Below, one piece after another: positions 9,236-16,397 of a stretch of DNA of 46,946 bases. Positions within the stretch are counted from its first letter, which is position 1, and each line of letters starts with the position of its first letter. Made by a program: the position numbers and the translations under genes. The DNA comes from Deltaproteobacteria bacterium. Lineage in GTDB: Bacteria > Desulfobacterota > DSM-4660 > Desulfatiglandales > Desulfatiglandaceae. Location of the stretch: positions 1 through 46,946 of the forward strand of contig JAJDOH010000154.1 in NCBI GenBank assembly GCA_022340265.1, in the 5' to 3' direction. The notes under the pieces are model-generated. The model searched no databases, was not told the DNA's origin, and worked only from the letters and a program-made list of their open reading frames with translations.

Positions 9236-12200
9236 ATGAGAGCCAGAAAGACCTTATTTATACTACTTGGTATTTTCTTTTCAGCCATGATCCTGTTGGT
9301 TGGTGCAGCTTTTTATGTCTACACCCACCCACCTTTGGTAAAAGCAGTCATTAAAAAAGCTGTGTCGAGTGCCACCGGCGCCTCCTTTTCCGTTCAACAT
9401 CTCAGCTACTCGCTGAATCCCATCAAAATACATGCCGAAGGCATTGTTATGGAGCCTTTAGATGAAACAAATGAATTTTCCGCTGAAATTCAAGATGTTT
9501 CAGTGGACTGTATTCTGGAAGGTTCATTCGGTCGAAAGACCCTGGTCGTTAACGCCTTAAAAGTCAAAGGGTTTAAGGGCCGAATGGAGGAAAAGCAGGG
9601 GGCTGTTTCAAAGGGTTCAAAGAGTAGCGGGACCTCTCTTTTAAGCTCCTTTGCCAGGTTTTTCGTCTCCTTTTTCCTCTTCAGGGATGTGAGGCTGGCA
9701 GATGCCGAAATTGAAGAAGGATTTGTGACGGTTACCCTGGGCGGCCGGAAAATTGTGGTTTCAGGGCTGTCAGGCCACCTCAATGCCGACCATCTGCTGG
9801 CGTTTCAAGGCCGCATTTTGGTTGAATCGCCGAAGGAACAGGCAACGTTTTTGTTACCTGATTTTCACGCCAACACCACCAGCACCGTATCCTTTTCGGA
9901 TCCCCACATCAAATTCACGCTGGCTTTCTCAAATGGCGTACTCAGCAGTCCCCAGGCAGAAATCAAGAATGTTCACGGAAAAGCATCGATTAACTATGAC
10001 CGCCGGGGACAGGTGATCGGGCTTGGCGGGCTTGATCTTACTTTTGAAAAGGCACGGCTGAAAAACCTTTCTCAAACGGAAACAACCCCACTGGACATCC
10101 GTTTAAGGACAGAGGGACGTATTGATTTAAAAAATCAAAGGGTCCATTTCACTGACATGTCCCTCGGCATCAACAATCTCCTGCAGCTGAACGCAAGGTT
10201 GGATGCAGGTTTCAAAAATCCATTCTTTTTCCATGTCAATATCGGTGAAGGGCGGACTTCTCCAAGTGAATTATTGGACTTGCTCCCCGAAGGTGCCCGG
10301 AAAAATCTCGAAGGACTCAGTGTTTCGGGACCCTTTAATTTCTCGGGAATATTTGAAGGGAAGATGAAGCAGGATTTGTGGGTCTTTGATTGCAATGTGA
10401 CGGGGGAAACGAAAAACATGCCCGTTTCATTCCGCGCAAAAAACATTCACATGAACGGTTTGGTGACGGCTCAGGTTGCGATTCAAGGGTTTCTTCCCGG
10501 TTTGAGCATGTCGGGAAAGTTTAAGGGAAATCAAGTGTCTTTTGAAAAAAAGGGCCTTTCAGGTCAGCGGGCTGAAGGCACTTTGGATTTTTCCGGGACG
10601 TACCCCGATTTTGACATCACAGATCTTTCCTTTCTCGTTCCTGAAATGAACTTTTTGATGGAAAAAAAGAATTTCCCCATTTCAAACATGAAAATTGATG
10701 CCAGGCGAGGGCACATCAACGTGATGGACCGGTCCATGAATTTTCCGGAAATCAGGCTAAACGCCTCTCTTTTAAAGAACATTCAGGCGTCGTTTCACAT
10801 GTCCGAGAGCCAACTGAAACTTCGGGCACAGGGGACTGACACCGGATTGATTGGTGTGGTTTCCCACTTAAGACTGCTCCCAGGCCACTGGACTTTTAAG
10901 GGGACGGATACAGTGGCTTTGACCACAGTGGTGGATAAAAATGGCACAACTTCTTTTTCCGCTGAGCTTGGCCTTAAAAACCTCGGTTTTCAAAACCCCC
11001 AGGAAACAGCAGTTGGCGAAAACATAACGCTCAACGCCCGGTTTTCAGGCGACATGGAAGCATCTGATCCCACGGTAAACGTGAAAGCCGAGATAGCAGC
11101 CGATTCGGGAGAATTGCTGATGGACCGGTTCTATTTTGATCTTGGCGTGAATGCATTTAGAGCGCAATACAACGGAAGCTACCGTGGACTCGAAAAACGT
11201 CTCATGCTGAAGCAACTCTCTTTCGGGATGAAAAATATTTTGACGGCCCATGTGATGGGAAAACTCTTTCAAACAGAAAATGAATATGAGGGCGACTTAT
11301 TCCTCAGGATTCCGGAATCTCCACTGAATCCACCATTTCAAAAATTGATTCGAGAGCCTTTTCAGTTGGAAAAACCGGCGCTTGCCAAAGTCGCCGTAGA
11401 TGGCATGGTTAACGTGGACATGCATCTTAGAGGCACAATGTCCCGCTGGATTTCCACGGGGACGTGCATATGGAAAAACGGAACGCTATCGTACGAAAAT
11501 CCAGGCATTACTTTGGACGGCATCCAGTTATCCCTTCCAATCTCCTTAACCAACGGTGCGGGTGAGAAGGGCGCCGAAACGCTTAAAGGTGGCTTGTCGG
11601 TCCGCTCCATACGACTTCCCTTTTTACCGGAACAGGCTTTGAACGTCCCGCTTCAAGCCGCGGCAAATCGTCTGTTCATGCCGGCAGCCATCACTTTGGC
11701 GGTGCCGGGCGGGCAGGTTCGCGTCGGCCCCTCCGAAATCACCAGGCTGACGGAACCTTCACCGGCGATTCACACGGCTGTTCAATTTGAAAATCTTCAA
11801 CTGGCACCAATTCTATCCGGAATTTGGCCGCAGCCCATATCGGGGAGCGCCCACGGCGACCTGAACCCTATTCTCATCAGGGGGGGACAGTTGCAAAGTG
11901 CAGGGGAAATAAAGGCAAGCATCTTTAAAGGTGCAATCAGCCTATCGGAACTGGGTGCGAGAGGTCTGTTTTCAGCGCTTCCGGTTTACCGCCTGAATGC
12001 CGGCTGGGATCATCTGAACCTGGCGCAGATGACCCAAGGGACCTCTTTTGGAAAAATAGATGGCATTTTAAACGGTTATGCAAAGAACATTGAGGTTTCC
12101 AACGGTCAGCTCCAGCGATTCGATCTGCTTCTGGATACCATCAAAACAGATGATATCCCTCAAAAAATCAGTGTAAAGGCTGTAGACAACATTGCGCGTC

Positions 12201-12484
12201 TTGGCGGAGGACAAAGCCCCTTTGTGGGATTGGCCGGAATTTTCGTTTCCCTGTTCAAGGAATTTCCCTACCAAAAAATCGGTGTTCATGCCACCCTGGA
12301 AAATGATGTTTTCAGAATTAACGGCACCATACATGAAGACGGCAGGGAATACCTTGTCAAAAGAGGTTTTTTTTCAGGGGTGGATGTGGTAAATCAAAAC
12401 AAAGGTAATCAGGTTGGGTTTAAGGATATGCTGAAAAGAATCAAACGGATCACCAGTTCCAAAGGCAGTCCCATTATTCGATGA
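9236..12484 (+). CDS. YdbH/AsmA-like intermembrane lipid-transport protein
   Basis: The 1082-residue protein has an N-terminal transmembrane segment (residues 6-29) and a long periplasmic region of repeated strand motifs. The N-terminal VKAVIKKAVSSATGASFSV followed by LSYSLNPIKIHAEGIVM is the AsmA-type beginning. The C-terminal part (about 870-1082: LNPILIRGGQLQSAGEIKA, GKIDGILNGYAKN, KISVKAVDNIARLGGG, YLVKRGFFSGVDVVNQN) looks more like YdbH than the first copy does. It is followed after 23 bases by a DUF1318 lipoprotein gene, matching the ydbH-ynbE-ydbL order in enterobacteria. It should be anchored in the inner membrane and reach the outer membrane through its lipoprotein partner; this is inference. 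No ribosome binding site is obvious before the ATG in the AT-rich leader. Confidence 0.87.
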   Translation: MRARKTLFILLGIFFSAMILLVGAAFYVYTHPPLVKAVIKKAVSSATGASFSVQHLSYSLNPIKIHAEGIVMEPLDETNEFSAEIQDVSVDCILEGSFGRKTLVVNALKVKGFKGRMEEKQGAVSKGSKSSGTSLLSSFARFFVSFFLFRDVRLADAEIEEGFVTVTLGGRKIVVSGLSGHLNADHLLAFQGRILVESPKEQATFLLPDFHANTTSTVSFSDPHIKFTLAFSNGVLSSPQAEIKNVHGKASINYDRRGQVIGLGGLDLTFEKARLKNLSQTETTPLDIRLRTEGRIDLKNQRVHFTDMSLGINNLLQLNARLDAGFKNPFFFHVNIGEGRTSPSELLDLLPEGARKNLEGLSVSGPFNFSGIFEGKMKQDLWVFDCNVTGETKNMPVSFRAKNIHMNGLVTAQVAIQGFLPGLSMSGKFKGNQVSFEKKGLSGQRAEGTLDFSGTYPDFDITDLSFLVPEMNFLMEKKNFPISNMKIDARRGHINVMDRSMNFPEIRLNASLLKNIQASFHMSESQLKLRAQGTDTGLIGVVSHLRLLPGHWTFKGTDTVALTTVVDKNGTTSFSAELGLKNLGFQNPQETAVGENITLNARFSGDMEASDPTVNVKAEIAADSGELLMDRFYFDLGVNAFRAQYNGSYRGLEKRLMLKQLSFGMKNILTAHVMGKLFQTENEYEGDLFLRIPESPLNPPFQKLIREPFQLEKPALAKVAVDGMVNVDMHLRGTMSRWISTGTCIWKNGTLSYENPGITLDGIQLSLPISLTNGAGEKGAETLKGGLSVRSIRLPFLPEQALNVPLQAAANRLFMPAAITLAVPGGQVRVGPSEITRLTEPSPAIHTAVQFENLQLAPILSGIWPQPISGSAHGDLNPILIRGGQLQSAGEIKASIFKGAISLSELGARGLFSALPVYRLNAGWDHLNLAQMTQGTSFGKIDGILNGYAKNIEVSNGQLQRFDLLLDTIKTDDIPQKISVKAVDNIARLGGGQSPFVGLAGIFVSLFKEFPYQKIGVHATLENDVFRINGTIHEDGREYLVKRGFFSGVDVVNQNKGNQVGFKDMLKRIKRITSSKGSPIIR

Positions 12485-12507
12485 AATGCTTGGAGGGAGG
12501 TTTTACC

Positions 12508-13053
12508 ATGAAAATCATTAGAAGACCTGTGTGGATGACGTTGATGCTTTTTTCACTGCTGATTTTTGCCTGTGTCACCATCAACATCTATTTCCCCGCT
12601 GAAAAAGTAGAAGCCGTGGCCGGGGAAATCGTGGATGACATCAGAGGGCAGAAACCGGGGAACGAAACTCCCCTTAAAGATGAAAAAAGCAACCTTATTA
12701 ACAGAACTTTCTTCGCTTTTTTTGCACCGGTCGCTGTGGCGGAGGAACCGTTAACCGTATCCAATTCCGGCATTCGCATGCTGAAACAGCAGATGAAAGC
12801 CCGTTATGCCCAAATGAAACCATACTATCAAAAAGGGATTCTCAAGGAAGACAACAACGGGTACGTCTCACTGGCCCAGACATCCGGTCTTAGCCTCAAA
12901 GAAAAGAGAGACCTGACAAGCCTGGTGGCGGCGGAAAACAATGACCGCGGAAAACTCTACGCGGAAATCGCCAAAGCCATGAAAATCGACCCCAGCCAGG
13001 TGAACCGAATCGCGGAAATTTTCGCCAAGGAGTGGCAGAAACCGGTTCGCTGA
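12508..13053 (+). CDS. DUF1318 lipoprotein, YnbE/YdbL-like fusion
   Basis: The 181-residue product has a signal segment (residues 8-22) and the lipobox LIFAC. The residues after the Cys, VTINIYFPAEKVEAVAGEIV, are where the outer-membrane lipoprotein YnbE would begin (YnbE also has an ITIN stretch). After a linker and a second hydrophobic patch (FFAFFAPVAVAEE), the C-terminal 100 residues resemble YdbL/DUF1318: helical KQQMKARYAQMKPYYQKG, LVAAENNDRGKLYAEIAKAM and a DPSQV helix. The usual PGE...GxW ending seen in the first copy is absent; the chain stops at KPVR. The start was chosen because GGAGGGAGG ends seven bases before this ATG; an in-frame ATG at 12481 overlaps the previous stop but would place that binding site inside the gene. 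Confidence 0.82.
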   Translation: MKIIRRPVWMTLMLFSLLIFACVTINIYFPAEKVEAVAGEIVDDIRGQKPGNETPLKDEKSNLINRTFFAFFAPVAVAEEPLTVSNSGIRMLKQQMKARYAQMKPYYQKGILKEDNNGYVSLAQTSGLSLKEKRDLTSLVAAENNDRGKLYAEIAKAMKIDPSQVNRIAEIFAKEWQKPVR

Positions 13054-13055
13054 TG

Positions 13056-14309
13056 TTATGATGTTGCAGGCTTTTTGAGAAACAACGAAAATACCATGCC
13101 GGCCAGTGATATGCCGCCCGCCACCAGAAAAGGGACGGTGAAGGAACCGGTGACGTCGGCAATGTAGCCTCCCAGCACCGGTCCCAATGCCTGGCCGATA
13201 CCGAAAAAAAGCGTGATAAACCCCAGACCCGCCGGTGCCAGTCGCGGCCCCACATAGTCGCCGGCCGCCGCCGCCATGATGGTGGGTATGCTCCAGGCGG
13301 TAAAACCGAAGAGCACGGCGGACAGGTAAAAACCGAATTTGACCTTGACCAGCGCATAAATAATATAGGAGAGCCCCAGCACCAGATAGGCCAAAGCAGA
13401 CCCTCGGCTTCTGCCCAGCCGGTCGGATACGCTTCCCCAGATGACACCGCAAAATACGCTCAATCCTCCTACCGTGGCCCACAATGTTCCGGCCCATGAC
13501 TGGGACAGGCCGATCTCCTTGACCAGATAGGCGGCGAAAAAGACCATATAGATGATATAGGAAAGGCCGTAAAAAAAGTAGATGAGGCCCAGGTACCAGA
13601 CGGAAGGCATTCGGTAAATCCGGGTCCAGTCAAGGGGGGAGACTTTGTTTCCGGTGCCTGATACGTCCGCCGTGGCGGTTTCCTTTTCAACACCGATGGG
13701 AAGCAGGTTCTTTTCCTCGGGACGGCTACGAACAAAAAGAAAAACCACCCCCGAAATCACCAGCACGGCCCCCCCCAGGATGACCCAAGACACACGCCAC
13801 CCCTCCGGTCCGAAAGCTTTGAGAATGGGGGGGACCACCAGCCCGCTCACGAGGGTCCCGGCACCGATACCCGCCGAAACGATGCCCGTCGCAAATCCCC
13901 GTCTTTTTACGGAAAACCAGGCAGATCCCAGCGCCATGGCCGGTACGTAGGCAGCGCCGTTGCCAAGACCCGTCATCAGGCGCATGGTGAAGGCAAAACC
14001 AAAACTTTCAGCGATTCCGGTCAACACCATGGTGATGCCCATGAGGATCAGTGCCAGAGTGATGACGATACGGGTGCCGAAGCGGGCCGCCAGGAATCCG
14101 CCGATGATGGCCATGGTCAGATAGCCGATGAAATTACCGGTACCCAGGAGTCCCAGCTGCGTGTAGTCAAACTGAAGCCCGTCTTTCATGGCCGGCAGGA
14201 TAATGGTGTAAGCCATGCGGCCGAAACCATGGGCAGCAATGGTGGTTAAGAGCCCCATGAAAATGACCACCCATCCGTAGTGGAATTTTTGTTGCTCCAT
14301 AGCGTTCAT
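13056..14309 (-). CDS. Major facilitator superfamily transporter
   Basis: A 417-residue protein with about twelve hydrophobic segments. The loop between helices 2 and 3 carries GFLAARFGTR, and the equivalent loop in the second half has GSVSDRLGRSRG, the two MFS signature loops. The beginning, GFGRMAYTIILPAMKDGL, resembles YbfB/YjiJ and oxalate/formate-type antiporters; the substrate cannot be told. Two starts are possible: the annotated ATG, only one to two bases after GGGAGGG, and the ATG at 14300 with about ten bases of spacing, which may be the true one. Its 3' end faces the DUF1318 lipoprotein gene at two bases. A promoter with an embedded palindrome lies upstream. Confidence 0.9.
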   Translation of the reverse strand: MNAMEQQKFHYGWVVIFMGLLTTIAAHGFGRMAYTIILPAMKDGLQFDYTQLGLLGTGNFIGYLTMAIIGGFLAARFGTRIVITLALILMGITMVLTGIAESFGFAFTMRLMTGLGNGAAYVPAMALGSAWFSVKRRGFATGIVSAGIGAGTLVSGLVVPPILKAFGPEGWRVSWVILGGAVLVISGVVFLFVRSRPEEKNLLPIGVEKETATADVSGTGNKVSPLDWTRIYRMPSVWYLGLIYFFYGLSYIIYMVFFAAYLVKEIGLSQSWAGTLWATVGGLSVFCGVIWGSVSDRLGRSRGSALAYLVLGLSYIIYALVKVKFGFYLSAVLFGFTAWSIPTIMAAAAGDYVGPRLAPAGLGFITLFFGIGQALGPVLGGYIADVTGSFTVPFLVAGGISLAGMVFSLFLKKPATS

Positions 14310-14365
14310 TCCCTCCCTGGTGCTCTATGTCAACAAGGCGCATTCTTTTTGAGATAGAAATGCCG

Positions 14366-14402
14366 ATGATGTAATTCATCATTATTGCCTCTCTTTTGTC
14401 AA
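14366..14402 (-). promoter_or_regulatory. Promoter with palindromic operator for the MFS gene
   Basis: On the minus strand a perfect TTGACA (14402-14397) is followed 17 bases later by ATGAAT, a weak -10. A palindrome ATGATG-N5-CATCAT (14366-14382) covers the -10 position, a placement typical of a repressor site. The regulator is not in the window. Confidence 0.45.
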
Positions 14403-14547
14403 ATAATTTTCTTGTTGAGCGTTTTGTTTAAGCCGAAGGATTAAAAAGTTTACGATTCTCCCATAAGGAAAAACCATGGGCAGGAAGGAATGAAGCGGCA
14501 ATCTTGAAGGTTACGGTGGAATCCCATGAATGCGGTAGGAAAAACGA

Positions 14548-14596
14548 GGATTGGATGGGAGTCGGAAAAAGATTTTTTCCGGCTCCCATAAAATCC
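14548..14596 (-). terminator. Intrinsic terminator of the rhodanese-MauE operon
   Basis: A long hairpin: ATGGGAG/CTCCCAT and CGGAAAAA/TTTTTTCCG pair with one mismatch, extended outward by GGATT/AATCC. On the minus strand it is followed by a run of five T (TCGTTTTTCC), and it lies just downstream of the rhodanese stop codon. Confidence 0.8.
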
Positions 14597-14608
14597 AGAA
14601 AACCAAAT

Positions 14609-15142
14609 CTATTTCGCACTTTCCTCGGGATATCCGGCCCCTTTCCAGGCAAAAATGCCGCCGGGATAACGGTAAACGTTCTTGTATCCGAGTTTTTTGG
14701 CCCAGGCGGCGCCGTTGTGGCTTCGGGTACATTTTACAAAGCCGCAATAGATCACAATGACTTTATCTTTATCCGGTCCCAGGATCGCAATGTAATCTTC
14801 CTGGCTCTTGCCGGCCGTTTCCTTGCTGTCCCAGGTTTTCATGTCCGGAATGGGAAACAAAAACTGCACTGCACCCGGTACGTGAGCTTTCTTGTAACTG
14901 GCTTCATATGGCATGGTGTCAACAATCACCATCTCTTTTCCACCATCAATCCATCCCTTCAGCTCTTCCGTAGTGACCACGTCATAGCCCCCGCGTTGAA
15001 CTTCACGCACCAGTTTTACGGCCACCTTCTCCTTATCCACTTCCTGTTCGAATTTGTTCTTCCCCGCAAAGGCGGCCGAACCGGTTCCAACGACAAAAGC
15101 ACATAGAGCCAACATCATGAGCAACAGTTTCATCAATTTCAT
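14609..15142 (-). CDS. Exported rhodanese-like sulfurtransferase
   Basis: A 177-residue protein with a signal peptide (hydrophobic residues 4-20, cleavage near AFA at 26) and one rhodanese domain (about 50-172). VIVDTMP (Asp75), AHVPGAVQF, IYCGFVKCTRSHNGA and YPGGIFAWKGAGYP are the usual rhodanese blocks. The active-site loop CGFVKCTRS has the catalytic Cys133 plus a second Cys138, so a disulfide or persulfide relay is possible. It should act in the periplasm, transferring sulfane sulfur or handling thiols. The start overlaps the stop of the MauE-like gene as ATGA, indicating coupling to that membrane protein, and a strong terminator follows. Confidence 0.9.
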   Translation of the reverse strand: MKLMKLLLMMLALCAFVVGTGSAAFAGKNKFEQEVDKEKVAVKLVREVQRGGYDVVTTEELKGWIDGGKEMVIVDTMPYEASYKKAHVPGAVQFLFPIPDMKTWDSKETAGKSQEDYIAILGPDKDKVIVIYCGFVKCTRSHNGAAWAKKLGYKNVYRYPGGIFAWKGAGYPEESAK

Positions 15143-15723
15143 CTCTCATCTCTCCCTGTAAATAGAATTTTCAAAAGAATAAAAAAACCGACCGGCTTTG
15201 CCGATCGAACAAACCGCCATAAGTAAAGATACAGTATCGCTGCAGCCATTATCGTATCCCGATATAGGGCCGTCCGAAGACCGTGAAAGGCTTCAGCTTC
15301 CGGGTCTTCGGGGCCGAAACAACCGCAATCCACATCGAGTCCCAGATGGATTCCATAGCCCAAAATGGCCATGAACAACGCCAGCAAAACAGCCGTCCCG
15401 GCCAGACTGCCTTGAATATCCAGCAGCAGCCCCATCGCCAGAACCACTTCCAGCGCCGGTAGGCCGATGCTTGCGAGCGTCACCCAGTTGCCCGGAATAA
15501 GACCGTAGGCATCAATAATGATCGCAAAGGACACAGGGGAGATCAGCTTGGAAACGCCGGACCATAAAAATACTGCCGCAAGCATGATCCGGATGGCACG
15601 ATAAGGCCAGATGGAGAAAAGCCTGTGCATGCCCTGTTTCTCCGCTTTTGAAAACCTGTCACACCCCGGATGGGTGCATTGAAGCTGATCCAGCCCTTTC
15701 ATCCTTTTCCCCGAAACGAGCAT
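15139..15723 (-). CDS. MauE/DoxX-like membrane protein
   Basis: A 194-residue frame whose last 160 residues contain four transmembrane helices with the MauE/DoxX pattern: AVFLWSGVSKLISP, LPALEVVLAMGLLL, and a CGCFGP motif in DVDCGCFGPED. MauE-like proteins with a CGCFG motif are thought to move reducing power or thiols across the membrane to exported disulfide proteins. Coupling to an exported rhodanese with two cysteines in its active loop fits this. Start uncertain: the longest frame adds 31 soluble residues with two further Cys (CTHPGC); the Met at 15630, with GGAG ten bases upstream, would give a more typical MauE N-terminus. Confidence 0.82.
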   Translation of the reverse strand: MLVSGKRMKGLDQLQCTHPGCDRFSKAEKQGMHRLFSIWPYRAIRIMLAAVFLWSGVSKLISPVSFAIIIDAYGLIPGNWVTLASIGLPALEVVLAMGLLLDIQGSLAGTAVLLALFMAILGYGIHLGLDVDCGCFGPEDPEAEAFHGLRTALYRDTIMAAAILYLYLWRFVRSAKPVGFFILLKILFTGRDER

Positions 15724-15842
15724 TTTGAGAGCCGTTATAGGGAAGGAATAAGTGAATAGTCAAACTGGAAATTACGATAAGAAATGGGAAATTTTTCGGC
15801 ATTTCCAATTAGGAAGAGGCCTGGAAAGAAATGCCCTAAAAA

Positions 15843-16397
15843 TCAGAAATGCTTTTCAAAAAAACCTAAATAAACGGACTCATACCCTTCGGGCGGATAA
15901 TCCCATTCTTTTCCATAAACATTGATCCGTTTGGTTTCGCCTTTCGCATCATAAACTTTTCCTCCTTCCAGCACCCATGCCAAAAGTCCGCCCCGCAGGT
16001 TATAGATTTCAATACCTTTTTCAGCCATTTCCCGGGCGAATATGCCGCTGCGATAGCTGATGGTACAATAGGCCACAATCCGTTTATCCCCATATTTCCG
16101 GGGATCTTTGAGAAATTCCGCCTGGCTGATGGCACCGGGGAGCATGGAAACTGCCATTTCTGAGGGTTTCCGGGTATCCACGAAGACGATCTTTCCATTT
16201 GCCATTTCTTTCATGGCTTTTTTGGGCGATATCTCCCTGACTCCGGGAAAATCCCTTTTATAGTCATCGTACATTTTGTAGACGACTTCCTTTTTTTGTT
16301 GATCGGTGAGCGATGCGTCGCTAGGTACGGCCTCCGAAACCAATCCAACCCAAAAAACCATCGCCACCAGGACCATGAATCCATATACTTTGTTCAT
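15843..16397 (-). CDS. Exported rhodanese-like protein
   Basis: A 184-residue protein with an N-terminal hydrophobic signal (4-22) and a rhodanese domain (about 55-145): IVFVDTRKPSE (Asp74), LPGAISQAEF, AYCTISYRSG with catalytic Cys111, and LRGGLLAWVLEGG. The loop CTISYRSG is of the single-cysteine type, unlike the CGFVKC loop of the neighbouring rhodanese. The N-terminal extension before the domain is basic and helical (TDQQKKEVVYKMYDDYKRDF); the C-terminal 40 residues after the domain are unassigned. Its ATG directly abuts the stop codon of the glycosyltransferase fusion, so it is in the same operon. A 119-base gap separates it from the MauE gene; a seven-base-pair hairpin (15798-15835) lies there without a T run. 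Confidence 0.87.
   Translation of the reverse strand: MNKVYGFMVLVAMVFWVGLVSEAVPSDASLTDQQKKEVVYKMYDDYKRDFPGVREISPKKAMKEMANGKIVFVDTRKPSEMAVSMLPGAISQAEFLKDPRKYGDKRIVAYCTISYRSGIFAREMAEKGIEIYNLRGGLLAWVLEGGKVYDAKGETKRINVYGKEWDYPPEGYESVYLGFFEKHF

Noticed and set aside
15798-15835. Terminator between the two rhodanese units
   Set aside because: The hairpin has only seven paired bases at its base and is followed by A rather than T on the minus strand.
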